NCBI RefSeq assembly: GCF_007565055.1
Contig: NC_044559.1
Coordinates: 102,694,759 to 102,758,758, forward strand
Origin: Rhinopithecus roxellana
Lineage: Eukaryota > Chordata > Mammalia > Primates > Cercopithecidae
DNA: 64,000 bases
Direction of reading: 5' to 3'
Of the stretch, positions 32,501-44,250 are shown piece by piece (position 1 is the stretch's first letter; every line of letters begins with the position of its first letter). The notes under the pieces were generated by a model. It was given only the letters and a program-made list of their open reading frames with translations, was not told the DNA's origin and did not search any database. The position numbers and the translations under genes were made by a program.

Positions 32501-33237
32501 AAGGGTGAGGGTAGAGGACTCAGCTCTCTCCTTCGTGGCCTCATTAACATTTCCTTCTGTAGCCAAGGCACTGTGCTCTATCCTTCTTGGCCAAGCCAAG
32601 CTGCTACTTCTCCCACTTCTGCAGCTGGGGTCCTATTGGTGAGAACTACTCACCAGTGACTCTGATTGCTGTTTTCAGTTGTTTCAGCTGTCAATCCATC
32701 ATGCCACCTATAGGGTGGGTGGCTGGGGCTGCCTTGTGCTGTAGAGCTGGACCTTCACAGCATCTCTATCTCTTTGCCTGGACCCACCCAGTTTGTACCT
32801 CACCTTCCAGGGGATCAGAGTATTTCCTATTCACATGCTAGAGAGTCTCTTCCCAGCTCCACAAAACAGTGCTGGTCTTATCACTTGTGTTGCCTTGCAT
32901 GCAAATCCATGCTCTTTTCCCACTTAAGCTCTCATTTTAAATATCTATATTTAAAATTAAAAATTTATGTCCATGCCTTTTTTTCTCTAGAACATTATTG
33001 GTGTGCCTTATTAGCAGGCTAGCTGTTAGGGGCTCCATTTGTTTCTTTGCTAATTGAATTCCTAGGTCAGGAGTAAAGCTTGAGGATTAGTGAAATTTGC
33101 TCTCGGAGGACATTCTCTTACCTTCAGAAGCTTCTGGCTTGTCTTTAGTTGGTACTGTTTTTAAAATCTTTTTATTTTGTCAGAGAACAATACTTCTGTG
33201 TGATTCCAATTTTCTCTGATTTCTTAGTTTCTATAAT
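32501..33237. other. Unique noncoding sequence
   Basis: Nothing recognised; frames at 32587-33022 have no known relatives. Confidence 0.35.
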
Positions 33238-33550
33238 TCACTCATTCATTCAACTATTATATTTTGAACATACTGTGAAAAGTACAATGGTAGAAAGAGA
33301 ATGAAGGTAAAAGAGTGGCAATATATGTCCTTGGCCCTGGTTTCTCTGAGCTTAAAATTTATGCACCTCAATAGGACAAGTGATCACAGAAGGTTGTATG
33401 TGATTAAGTGAAAAAGTGAGCGATGTGGCCATTGCTGATGGAGCTCAGAGCATAAGGAAACATCCTTTGGGTTAGAAGATTCAGGAACGGCCTCAGGAAA
33501 GAGACGAGACTTGAATCTGGCTTTGCAGGATAGAAGGATAGATTTGGATT
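33238..33550 (-). repeat. L2 LINE, antisense
   Basis: Starts with 'ttcactcattcattcaac' and continues through 'gatgtggccattgctgatgg', 'aacggcctcaggaaagagacgagacttgaatctggctttg', the reversed L2 3' UTR and upstream text. Confidence 0.65.
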
Positions 33551-35448
33551 CTAGGCTATTTTTAATGCTAAATATTTCTAATAGTATCTGTGACTTTTAT
33601 CTAAAAATTCTGAGAAGAGATCAATTCTGGGAATTTATCTGAGAAGAGAAATTCCAGAGTTGCGATTTCTTCTGGAAACTCACCATTACTAGTCCCTTGA
33701 ACTTGTGCTATTTTCAAGTGGGTTGCAAGAGCCCTGGGTTTAGCTTGAATGGATGCTTTGTGTTCTGTGAAAAGTTTCATCATGTGGGGGCAGGAGCAAT
33801 GATTCTGTAAAGGTACCAAGTAGCTAGACAGAGAGCTTGGGCTGATGTTCAACTTGAGGCTATATTTCCATCTGTCCGTGCTTCCCTTCCAGCATGTTAG
33901 CTGTGATTTGTAAATTAAACCCAAGTCTAGAAAAAATGGAAGCACTATATATTTTCCAGCCAGGAGTGATGTCAACGATGCCTTCTATGGAATTCCAAAG
34001 ACAGTATTTCTAATGAGGTGGTAGAAGAAAAGGGTATTGGCATGGTAATGTGAAGGGACAAGAAAATAAACGACTCTGGGGAGAGGAAGGAGGAATACAG
34101 ACTCTTCGGGAGAAAGTGTGTATTATTTTCCGCTTTCTAGGTCTATGACAGAATTGATCATAGTCTCAGAGAGAATATCCTTCTTGAATAATGTTCTTTA
34201 ATATACTTCTTGTATTTCTTAGAAAAAGTATTATAATCTCATTGAGCGTTTATTCCCAGTTGGAGACTGCAGATTTATGTCTGCATCTCAGGCTCACCCT
34301 TGGGTATGTACTCATGGTACAAAAGTGGATGGATATATGTATTATTTAAACTGTGATTTCTCCTTCTTTGTGATATCTTTCTTTCTGCTGTGTGCATACA
34401 GTTGAATTCATATAAGTAAATCTGTATCTGATGCATTTCCACGGGAATCAATTACAAGGTGATTGTTTCAAGTTTGGTGGGGGGAGTCACTGACCTCTTT
34501 GAGAATTTGTGGAAAATTGTCTGTCTTTCCTGGAAAAAAATGTACCTATGCATCTGCATAAAAAAATATGGCCTATTATTTCAGGGCATCCGTAGCCTAT
34601 TTGTAGATGCCTGGGCACAGATTGCCATCATGCCAAAAGAGGGAAAGCTTTCTCCCATTTGGCTCACAGAGAACTGAGGGAGCAGATAGAGTTCATCAGC
34701 AATGAGAGATGCTAAAGCCATGGAGAAATGGGGGTTAAAATGCATTGGCAGCTCCAAAGGCCTGAGGAGAGGCATGGTGCCAGGGACCACAGATTGCTGA
34801 AGAATCTGAACTCCAGGAAACCTGGAGAGGAATTATAGTACTGACCCAATTTCTGCAACCAAAACCATACCAAAACAAAGGCTGTTCTAGTCTGTTGTCC
34901 ACCAAATTCCTGTTTTACAGCTACAAGTTTATTGCCTCTGACTTTTGAGGGATGGAAGACCATGCAGGAATTTCTCCAGCACTTGGACCAGATCAAAATG
35001 AACAGAAGGAGTGAGTCGTTACCTGAGCACCAGTAATGCTGGGTGAAGCCTGAGCCAAAGATTTCTCAAGCTGCAATCTGGGTCCTTGGTATGAGTGGTT
35101 TCACCTTGGGCCCAGGTATCATTCCATCACAATCGTTAAGAGAGTCAGAACCATTTCTTATCTATCCCTTGTTTTCTATTTTGTTTATAAGATTAAAAAC
35201 ACGTGTGTTCTTTATTTAATTAAACTACAAGATAGGAAGTGTCGATGTTGCGCAAGAAAGAATAGCTCATTCCAAAAGAAAATTGCCAGCCATGCATATC
35301 TCCAAGAGGAGAGAAAGAGAAGAAATTAACCCTAAGCCAATTTGAAAATTTTAAGAGAGTAAGTATCCAGTGGTAATATCCTTCTAGAAAGCTATTCAAG
35401 CCTAGTGTCATTTAGCATTAAATAATATAATCAACTTCCATTTTTTTC
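33551..35448. other. Long unique stretch
   Basis: About 1.9 kb with no recognised element. The 124-codon minus frame at 33601-33975 is the longest non-repeat frame here; it lacks recognisable domains, and adjacent sequence gives no exon context. Confidence 0.4.
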
Positions 35449-35585
35449 TGGATAAGAGTTTTCAAACTATGGCCTACAGGCCAAATCAGGCTTGCAGTTG
35501 AGTAGCTGTCACACAACCATATGGACCATGAAGACAAAGATACTAACTATCTGGCCTTTTACGGAAAGAGTTCTTCAACTCTTGT
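35449..35585 (-). mobile_element. hAT-type transposon relic, same family as 14098-14429
   Basis: 'ttcaaactatggcctacaggccaaatcaggc' to 'ctatctggccttttacggaaagagttc' is the inverse orientation of the 14.1-kb copy. The middle portion is deleted. Confidence 0.75.
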
Positions 35586-35865
35586 TTCAGCTGATGAAGC
35601 TAATTTCTAACATTTTGGTTTTTCATATAAGGGGAAACTATACTGGTTAGGCCAATGCAAATGTTGTTGGCTTGACAGTTTTATTCTCGTCATAAAATTA
35701 TAATCTGCCATTCTCGTTGTGTATAACAGTTTCTTGGAGGCTCTTTTAGTCTGAGTAGGTAACATTAAGTCTGATAATTGTTGGAACACTGTTTCTGAGC
35801 ATGAAGTTGAGGATAAGATTAGGGACTGAAATTAATCCAGCAATTCTGTATCTCTCTTTGGTGAC

Positions 35866-36279
35866 TATAATGGTTTGAATATGGATTGTCTCCTATGAAA
35901 CTCATGTTAAAATTGTATTCCTGGGATAAGGGTGTTGAGAGGTGGTGGCAGCTTTAAGAGATGTTTGGGTTGTGAAGATGAGCAGGTATTAATGCCTCTC
36001 AGGACTGGATTATTTCTCATGGAACTGGATTAATTACTGCATGCAAGAATGTTTTGTTATAAAGCAGAGGCTTCCCCATATGTTTTGTCTCTTTTGCACA
36101 TGTTCCCTTGCCCTCTGCTTTTCTGCCATGTTATAATGTGGTATGAAAGCCCTCACCAGAAGCTTCCACCATGCTCTTAGACTTCCAACTCTCCAAAACT
36201 GAGCCAAATAAACTTCTGTTCACTATAGATTACCCAGCCTCAGGTATTCTGTTATAGCAACAGAAAACAGACTAAGACA
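35866..36279 (+). mobile_element. MaLR solo LTR (MST type)
   Basis: Begins tataatggtttgaatatgg, carries 'ggactggattatttctcatgg', 'gccctcaccagaagcttccacc', 'gagccaaataaacttctgttc' (AATAAA) and ends 'aacagactaagaca'. A perfect 5-bp target duplication, gtgac, flanks it at 35861-35865 and 36280-36284. MaLRs are nonautonomous ERVL relatives; no internal sequence is present. Confidence 0.93.
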
Positions 36280-36284
36280 GTGAC

Positions 36285-37149
36285 CCATGGGAGGGAGGGC
36301 CACGTGGCATTCTCTGGATGGTTGTTCTTGCATCTCTGGGACTGATGGCCTTTCTCCTGTAAAGGTCTGCAGATCCATTACAACGTTTCAACTACTTGCT
36401 TTAGCAATTTAGAACAGGTTGAAGAGTCTGAATTGATAAATTTAGCTCTCTCCTTTTAAAATAATGTCTCTCCATTCTTTCAAAAATATTTAAATGTAGC
36501 CAGTGTCTTTTGTAGTCATACAAATCAGTGCTAGATTAGAAAAGTTCAATAGATCTGGGATTCTCCCAGTAGGGCTTGCAATTACTCTTCAACTCATTCA
36601 GCTCTATGTTTCCCCAAACTACCTCCATTGGCTTAGAGTAGATTTGAGGACATATGTTCCTTTGATCACAAGTAAATGAAGTGACTATGGGATATTTTCA
36701 TGGAGCTTTAAAAAATTTATGTGCATAACACTAATGGCATCTAGTAGTTTACTTATTGCATTTTAAAATTTGAACACTGTATTATTCATAGCTGGTCAGA
36801 AATCCATAATGCATGAACCTCCTCCAGTGCATACAGTGCTATGCATGTTTGACTCTCCAATTTCCTGAGGTTGTCCCTGGGAAATGCTGACACCCATTGC
36901 ATACATAAACACTTCCTAATCACATGGCCTTTCTGTGGGTGGTATGGCTTTTTTCTGAGGCTCTCAGGACAGTTTGCAGGCATGATCCCATCAGTTTCTG
37001 TAAAATTCTGAAGAGTATGTTAGAGATGGATCCTGTCATCTGGACTTTACAGTTCAGGGGATGGAGACACAGATCATTTAAATGGGAAACATCAAGTGCA
37101 TGGCCTTTCAGCACAGTGGGACAGAGGATGAAAGATTCCCAGCACTAGA
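36285..37149. other. Unique noncoding sequence
   Basis: Nothing recognised. Confidence 0.4.
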
Positions 37150-37215
37150 TCAATCAATCAGCCAATCAGTATTTATTGAGTGCATATCCTTGGCTGAGCA
37201 TGGGGCTAGTTGCTA
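37150..37215 (-). repeat. Short L2/MIR-like 3' end, antisense
   Basis: 'atcagtatttattgagtgcatatccttggctgagcatggggctagttgctatgc'; too short to separate L2 from MIR. Confidence 0.5.
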
Positions 37216-37583
37216 TGCTAGACCATTTTATGTCTTGCTTATATGATTTGGGTCTTCTGCCATCTTGAAAAAAATATTATCTGTCAGTGAATTTTCTTGA
37301 ATATAAGCTGTAAATTGGAAGGGAATAAGCAGGAAGGAATTATGAGATGAGAATGGTGTGTGGGCGGGAATAGAGAGTCACCTTTGGAAAGCAAGTGTCC
37401 TCCAAATGTGATGATATTAAAGATTTCTTATTCTATTTCTAAGACAATTTTCAAGGCAATCAACAAAGCACAGCAATGTTCGAGCATTAACATTAGTTAG
37501 TTAAGTACACTTCTGTTATCTCTCATCCAGTTGATTTTCTGGCTAAGCCTAACTATCAATACCCAAACCATGACCACCACTCA
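37216..37583. other. Unique noncoding sequence
   Basis: Nothing recognised. Confidence 0.35.
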
Positions 37584-37591
37584 CCATAGTA

Positions 37592-37593
<2 letters not shown>

Positions 37594-37650
<57 letters not shown>

Positions 37651-37952
37651 ATGAGAGAGAGAGAGAGAGAGAGAGACAGAGTCTCAATGTGTCGCTCAGG
37701 CTAGAGTGCAGTGGCACAATCTTGGCTCACTGCAACTGCCGCTTTCTATGTCAAACGATTCTCCTACCTCAACCTCCTGAGTAGCTGGGACTACAGGTAC
37801 ATGTCACCATGCCTTGCTAATTTTTGTATTCTTAATAGAGATGGGGGTTTCACCATGTTGGCTAGGCTGGTCTGAAACTCCTGACCTGAGGTGATCTTCC
37901 TATTTTGTTCCCCCAAAGTGCTGGGATTACAGGTGTGAGCCACTGTGCCCAG
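37594..37952 (-). mobile_element. Alu whose tail is a (TG)n(GA)n microsatellite
   Basis: The Alu body (from about 37673) is full length and antisense. The expected T-run is replaced by about 22 TG units and a GA block interrupted once (aatgaga). Flanks ccatagtatt (37584-37593) and ccacagtatt (37953-37962) form a 10-bp target duplication with one mismatch, placing the dinucleotide repeats inside the insertion. Confidence 0.93.
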
Positions 37953-38119
37953 CCACAGTATTGATTAGACAATGTTTTTTTTTGCATTTTAAATGCAGCT
38001 AGAAATTAAGCAATTTAAAATTGATGCTTTTGAAAAGATGATAAATCATGAACCAAAAGTATCCTGATATAATGTCATTTCACCCCACTACCATCTTGAT
38101 AAGGATACTTTATTTTTTA

Positions 38120-38255
38120 CTTTATTATTATTATTATTTTTGAGATGAGGTTTCACTGTGTTAGCCAGGATGGTCTCGATCTCCTGACCTCGTGATCCTC
38201 CCGCCTTGGCCTCCCAAAGTGCTGGGATTACAGGCGTGAGCCACCGTGCCCGGCC
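38120..38255 (-). mobile_element. Half-length AluY-like insertion
   Basis: Left arm only in antisense: 'tttcactgtgttagccaggatggtctcgatctcctgacctcgtgatcc' to 'gccaccgtgcccggcc', preceded by a (TTA)n/T tail. A perfect 19-bp target duplication (aaggatactttatttttta) lies at 38101-38119 and 38256-38274. In sense the element starts normally and jumps from 'gtgaaacc' to 'tcatctcaaaaa', so most of the right half was missing from the inserted copy. Confidence 0.94.
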
Positions 38256-38267
38256 AAGGATACTTTA

Positions 38268-38592
38268 TTTTTTAAATTTTCATAGAGGCAGTATTTCACT
38301 CTGTCACTCAGGCTGGAGTATAGTGACATGATCATAGCTCACTGAAGCCTCAAACTCTGGGACCTGAGTGATACTCCTGCCTCTTAGCCTCCCCAGGAGC
38401 TAGGACTATAGGCATATGCCATCACACCTAGCTAATTAAAAAACAAAACAAAACCAAACCAACTTTTTTGTAGAGATGGGGTCTTGCTATGTTGTGCAGG
38501 CTGGGCTATAACTCTGGCCTCATGTGACCTTCCTCCCTTGGCGTCCCAATCCCATCTGGGATTATAGGCATGAGCCACCATGCCCAGTCTTA
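38268..38592 (-). mobile_element. Older Alu (AluJ-like)
   Basis: Diverged dimeric Alu in antisense, with an A/C-rich linker (38441-38461). Its own target duplication is aaggatacttta (38256) and aaggatagttta (38595), so the half AluY later entered at the edge of this element. Confidence 0.9.
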
Positions 38593-38684
38593 ACAAGGAT
38601 AGTTTAGAGAACAGCACAAAAATAAAGCCCAGGAGAAGGACTTAAATCATATAATTGTGTGACTACTAAAGAATTATCTAAGAT

Positions 38685-38825
38685 ACTCATCTATTTTTAT
38701 AAACTAGAAGCTGAAGAACAGAGACATGAAGTATCTTGGCCCAGACACACAGCTAAGTAGAGGCAGACTATGATTAGAAATCCAAGTATATGAACTTTAA
38801 GTCTGGGTCACTTTCCACGTATCTC
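38685..38825 (-). repeat. MIR fragment, antisense
   Basis: 'ctgaagaacagagacatgaagtatcttggcccagacacacagctaagtagaggcagac' is the reversed MIR core. Confidence 0.8.
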
Positions 38826-39829
38826 AAACTTTCATCCTTAGTAGAGGACTCAGAGCAATCAAATTGATGTCCCCACCCCTGTTAATTGGTTAATTAGTAC
38901 AAGCTTTGGGAAATCATCTTCTTGGAGAGAATCATGAATTTCTCTTAGTCACCTAGATGTTCTTTATTCAGTAGCATAAATGTTCTCAGAGACTGTGTTT
39001 TGAGCTTGAGAGAGAGCCAAAATTCCCTGCTGCCAAATTCTCCACAAAACCCTTACAGGCATTAACTGGAACCTGGGATGCTGCATTAGTAGGTGATAGC
39101 AACTACTTAATGAGGTGACCCCGTATAGTGTGATCAATAGAGAGTTCCTTTGAGAACCTTATCTCCTCTGGAACTCACCCACTCTCAAGACAAATACAAA
39201 GGGCACAGTGGGCAGTCAAAGAGGCAGGGTGAATTAGTGTCAAGGAACATCTTTAATTCATGGCAGTCATACATCAGAGGGAACTGAGCATGGCTTAGTT
39301 TTGTCACAGGAATGAAATGAAAAGCCCTGGAGAGTTGGCACTTTGTCAAAATGCCATTTATGAGTTCTGCAGTACATACACTGTACTTGATGCAAAACTG
39401 GCTGGTTCATTTGGAGGTTGTTTATGAACTTCAGTGGGTACACATCTATGGAAACTCCTCCCAATGAGGTACATGGTTAGGCAGCGCAACATTTCTTCTT
39501 TTACAGGGGGGAAAACAAGAGATTGATTTTTAAATTCCCCAAACTGTAGGAGCAACTACAGGGAGATGGCTATTTTTGAACTGGAGGTCTCCCAACATTT
39601 AGTGCAAAGGACTGGTACAGATCAATAGCGGTGAAAGTCCTTCCAGCTGGTCTACTGGCAGTTCCTGAACCATCCCCACTCTTGTCAGGTGGTGGCCTGG
39701 ATGTTAGTGTATAGATACACTGAAGTATGTTTCAAGGAGCACACCCGCCCCCAGCTCAGTAACTCACAACCAAAGTTTGCAGTGGGGGCCTCAAAGAGAC
39801 ATGGACTTCACTGCTGGTTCCACCATTCA
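38826..39829. other. Unique noncoding sequence
   Basis: About 1 kb without a recognised element. Confidence 0.4.
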
Positions 39830-39960
39830 TGTCTCTGCACCCATTTTCCTCCTTTGGGGAAATGGTAGTTATAATACCTTTATTACAGAGCTGCTATGAG
39901 GAGGAAGTAAATACAAATCTATGTCAATGTGCCTAGTGCAGAGGAGTGCTCTCCCATGCT
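39830..39960 (+). repeat. MIR fragment
   Basis: 'ctgcacccattttcctcctttggggaaatgg' and 'ttacagagctgctatgaggaggaagtaaataca' give sense MIR order. Confidence 0.7.
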
Positions 39961-40044
39961 AAGTCCATTCCCTTTCAGATCATTAATGGTGAAGTCCTAG
40001 TATCAGTGGTCACCTCTCGTGTCTGCAATAGTAAGAGGTCAGCT

Positions 40045-40160
40045 GCTAGTCAAAACCTCATAAAGTTTCTTTGGCATTAATAGCCTCATTTCCTCATATG
40101 TAAATTGGAGGCACAGTGGAATTTGCACCATATAGGTGTTATAACGATATGGACTTTGCA
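40045..40160 (+). repeat. MIR-like fragment
   Basis: 'attaatagcctcatttcctcatatgtaaattggaggcac' followed by 'taggtgttataacgatatgg'; decayed. Confidence 0.45.
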
Positions 40161-41279
40161 GGGAGAGAAGAAAGAAGAGAGGAGGATAGAGAGAATCTAA
40201 ATAGTGTGAATGGCTCCATTCACATTCCACTCAGTGAGCATAAACCATGAGATCAGCATGACGTGGGAGGTATGAATGTGATGTTACTCTAGTGGGTCTC
40301 CATTGCTTCAATTGCTGCATCCTATATAGGGTGTAAGTAGTCCACATAAGCTGTATGATTCTGGCACAGAATTTTATGTGTGTGTGTGCATAAAATGTGC
40401 ACACATATATTTTCCTAATAATGTGGTTCCTTAACACAACTAACTCTCTGATTGGATGTTTCATCAAAGAAACAGCCCCCTCTTCTAATACTGTGTCACG
40501 CTTATTGAAAGATGACATTATATTGGTCTTTAACAAACTGTCTTTTTGGAGGGTGTTTTCCAAGATAATTTTGATGATGGGTAATGTCTGTCTTTTTCTC
40601 TGACATTAGCACATATTCCCCAATGAGAAAGCTCTACTGTAAATCCTCCAAGCCAGCCAGGGTTATTGTGGGGATCAGGTGAGAGAATAGGTATGAAAGA
40701 GCTGTGAAAAGGGTAAGGCTGCAGACAGACGCAAGATGCTGTTGTTAGTAATGACTTCTGATTATAACTTTTCTTTCAGGCTTTGAGTGTATGGATCAAA
40801 GTGGAATATTTTGCTTTTATTTTGGTGGACTTGATTTTTCAGCCAAAGCTATCAGAATACTCAGTGAAAAGGATTATGAAAGATGTTTAGGGAAAATGGC
40901 CACCTTGCCTTCAGGTGGTTGTGTCACTGTTATTAAACAATTGGGATTAGAGACACCTGTGAAGCATTCTGATTAAAGGCCTAGGATAGAGACTGAAATT
41001 TTAGCATTTTCAATTAGCTCCACAGGTGCATCTGACATCAGAAAAATCAGAAAGCAAGGGAATAAAATGTGTGTGTGTGTGTTTCAATGAGAATCAAAAG
41101 GAGAAAATATAATTCTTGCATGAAACTCCTGAGAAGTCCCTTTTATCATTAACATCTCATTCTAATTCTAGTGCAGAAATGCAATGTTTGAGGCAGACAG
41201 TATCTTTTCAGATGATTTATCTCAAGGCCTAGGATTTATTACTCATTTACAAATTTCTAGGTCTTAGAGATTGTAGATA
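40161..41279. other. Unique sequence with a MIR-like scrap
   Basis: 'ggttattgtggggatcaggtgagagaat' at 40655-40720 may be MIR; two short TG runs (near 40376 and 41068). No gene. Confidence 0.35.
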
Positions 41280-41430
41280 CTAGTAAGGAGCTTACCCCTA
41301 CCCTGAAAAGGGATGGAGTAGAGAGATTATCTCTATCTAGAGACAGTGAGAGCTCCCCTAGGGAAGCTGTGGTTTCTGTTTGAAGGATGAAGACCATACG
41401 GGGTGTAAGGAAAATGGCTGATGCTGCAGC
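41280..41430. repeat. Partial copy of an unnamed repeat, related to 43075-43570
   Basis: 'tctagagacagtgagagctcccctagggaagctgtggtttctgtttgaaggatgaagaccat' aligns in the same orientation with 43267-43330, at about four matches in five. Confidence 0.65.
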
Positions 41431-42564
41431 CATGCAGGCATAGGGCAGCAGGCATAGGCTGAGGTAAACAGCCTAGATGACTCAGTGGTATTGGGGCACA
41501 AGCGCACAGTCCCATGTCTTATACAATCATCGCCATATAGACATAACATAGAGAAGTTCACCAGCTGGCTGTCAGCCACTATTGTTTGTGTGGTGTATAA
41601 ATGTAACAGTGACACTGAAGGAGCTGCTGAAAAAAGCCACGTCTCATTTACCTGCTGTCTCTTGTGTGCTCTTGCAGCTCCCTGGCCCACATCCACCCAC
41701 TCACCTCGAACCTCAGCTGGGGCTGGACCTCAACAATGAGCATAACAAAGGGCAATCTGCAGAAAAGGACCCAAGGAACACATAACTGAGACTTGCATCC
41801 CCTATTTGAAAAATATCAGAAAATTGTTATTTGCTAATTTTGGAATTCTTAGTGGTAATTTCAAAGTTCTCTATAGATGAATGCAAAACAAAACAGTAAC
41901 AGCCCTTTTTCAGAGATGAGCAGGCTAGTGGGAAAAGTGATGATTTGGATTTGGATGGTTTTGGAATTTTCTTATTTTTTTGTATGAGCCTTGTCCTAAA
42001 TCTTCAGAACTCTGTAAGTTCTGAAGTTCTAATATTTGACCATTGCAGGTCAATTTTAGGGGTGGGTAGTTTTTAAGGAGTTCAGATAAATTCTGGTCAC
42101 TAAGTTGAGCTTCTAAGGGTTTAGATCTATTACTATTGAAAGCTGTTTGTTATCTATTACTCCTCCTTGGTGTAATTCTCTCCTGGATAATTTCTTTCTT
42201 GGAAAGAAAATGGATTTTCAAAGAACAAGGTTTGAGCCTCATAGAGATTTTTGTTGTTTTTCAACAATGTTGGCTTAGGAAAAGCCAAACCAAAACCAAA
42301 ACACAACTTCTAGAGAGCAGGTACTGTATTTCGGGGTCATTGTGGAACCGAGCTGAATGAAAGGAGGGTATCCATCATGGAAATGATAATTATAGAGTAC
42401 TGAAGCCACATTGTGAGGTAAGGGGAATACAAGTAACAAATATGAACCAGAAACCCAACCAGGGTGGGAACCAGTGTCAGAAACAAAGGCCACACCAGAG
42501 TCAGTGAAACCAGGGTTCCGGCATGCTTTAGGGCTCATGAGTCCTCTCTAACGAGCTTCACAGA
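41431..42564. other. Unique noncoding sequence
   Basis: No recognised element or gene. Confidence 0.4.
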
Positions 42565-42690
42565 AAGACAGAGCTCGGTCCACATCCTGGCTCTTCTACT
42601 TGCTGTGTGCATATGATTGAGTTACTTAAGCTCTCTGATCCTCAAAAGCCTTATCTATCAATTATGTTAATTAATAATTAGCATGCATGA
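42565..42690 (+). repeat. MIR fragment
   Basis: 'cacatcctggctcttctacttgctgtgtgcatatgattgagttacttaagctctctgatcctcaa' is sense MIR. Confidence 0.8.
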
Positions 42691-43074
42691 GAGACCTGCT
42701 GGTATAATTAACATTCATGTTAATATTATTACTATGTGGTCCTCTGCCTCTCCTAATAGGAGACATTGGCCAGTTGTCTTGGGCATGTGGGTGAGGCCAG
42801 CCTGAGAGACAGACATGAATCGACTGATCACTCTGCTCTTGTCAGAACTGGTTCTCTCACAGGTGACTACTCTACCTCGTCAGCCAAACCCTGGCAGGAT
42901 CCTTCACATTAGTGAAGCTTGCATGACTGCTCCATTTGACTTTGTCTCCTCTGCATCAACATCAGCTTGATTTTCTCATTAATGGAGCATTTGCTTAGGA
43001 ATTATTTTCCAGAGGAATTTAGTTACCAATCCCCGTTGTGATAGCAAAATCAACAAGGAGCCCCTTGAGTCAGT

Positions 43075-43570
43075 CAGGGTCTCAGCAGGAAACAGATGGT
43101 ACCTCAAATTGGATAATTTGTAGAGTTTAATAAAGAAATTATTTAGAAAAGTAGGGCCAAAATGTAGAGAAGCTACTATGGGTAGTGCAGAAGCTGAAGG
43201 CTAGACACTGACAGGTACTCTTCCCATTCCTATGCGGAGAAGAGGGGAGGTGGAGAGGTTGTCAGTGTCTAGAGACAGCGAGCACTCCCCCGGGGGAGCT
43301 GTGGTCTCTGTCTGAAGGATGCAGACCATCTGGGGCAACCTGCCAAAAAGAAACTGAAGGAACACAGAACTCAGCCTTGCCTTCTTGCCTCCCTGTGGTC
43401 TCCTGATTGTGCTGTCTGTTGGCCAAACCCAGTGGAAAGGCAGAGAGCAAAGGAAGTTTTGATGACGATTTGGTCTGTTCAGGTCAGCCTCCTGGGGCAC
43501 AGATCAGAGTAGGGAAGGGTGCTGAGTACAGCTGGGGAGGCAAACAGAAGATCCTCTGCTCACCCTCTTA
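43075..43570. repeat. Ancient high-copy repeat, family not named
   Basis: Starts 'tcagtcagggtctcagcaggaaacagatgg', includes 'gagtttaataaagaaattattt', 'ctgaaggatgcagaccatctgggg' and 'cagcctcctggggcacagatcagagtagggaaggg'. The text is familiar from many mammalian loci (old LTR or L1 UTR), and part of it recurs at 41280. Confidence 0.5.
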
Positions 43571-43636
43571 GAGGCCCTCTGCTGCCAAGTGTCGTCATGG
43601 TAATTGTGTTGGGGTCTATGAAGTGATATGTGCATG

Positions 43637-43640
<4 letters not shown>

Positions 43641-43706
<66 letters not shown>

Positions 43707-43994
43707 TTTTTTGAGACACGGTCTCACTCTGTCACCCAGGCTGGAGTGCAATGGCACAATCTCTACTCACTGCAACCTCCGCCTCCTGGGCTCAAGCGAT
43801 TCTCCTGCCTCAGCCTCCCAAGTAGCTGGGATTACAGGTGCCCACCGCCACACCCAGCTAATTTTTGTATTTTTAGTAGAGACAGGGTTTCACCATGTTG
43901 GCCAGGCTGGTCTTGAACTCCTGACCTCAAGTGACTCGCCCGCCTAGGCCTCCCAAAGTGCTGGGATTACAGGTGTGAGCTACCGCGTCTGGCC
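43641..43994 (-). mobile_element. Alu (AluS-like) with a (TA)n/T tail
   Basis: Full-length antisense Alu ending 'gctaccgcgtctggcc'. A (TA)n block (about 43637-43689) and a T-run precede it. Diverged 13-bp flanks atgtgcatgatat (43628) and atgtacgtgacat (43995) are consistent with a target duplication that puts the TA repeat within the inserted tail. Confidence 0.92.
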
Positions 43995-44059
43995 ATGTAC
44001 GTGACATGTATTATAAAAATAAATTTACTGAATCCTGAATCACCCCACAGAACTTGATG

Positions 44060-44250
44060 GCACTAATTTAGAGTCAGGCAGTTCTGCTGTTCTCCTCTGG
44101 TTCTACCACTTATTATCTCTTTTACACTCTTACCAAGTCACTTACAATTCCCTCAGCCTCAGTTTCTTCACCTGTAAAATGGGAGTAATGAGACTTCCAT
44201 GACAGAGTTATTGCTGAATTCAGTGAAATAACAGAAATGAAAATATATCC
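44060..44250 (+). repeat. MIR element
   Basis: 'gagtcaggcagttctgctg', 'accaagtcacttacaattccctcagcctcagtttcttcacctgtaaaatgggag' is a clear sense MIR. Confidence 0.9.

Noticed and set aside
33601..33975. 124-codon minus-strand frame outside named repeats
   Set aside because: No domain, signal or membrane segment recognised, and no splice-site framework. Left as a chance frame.
43504..43947. Frames encoding isoleucine-tyrosine runs
   Set aside because: Translation of the (TA)n and Alu tail.
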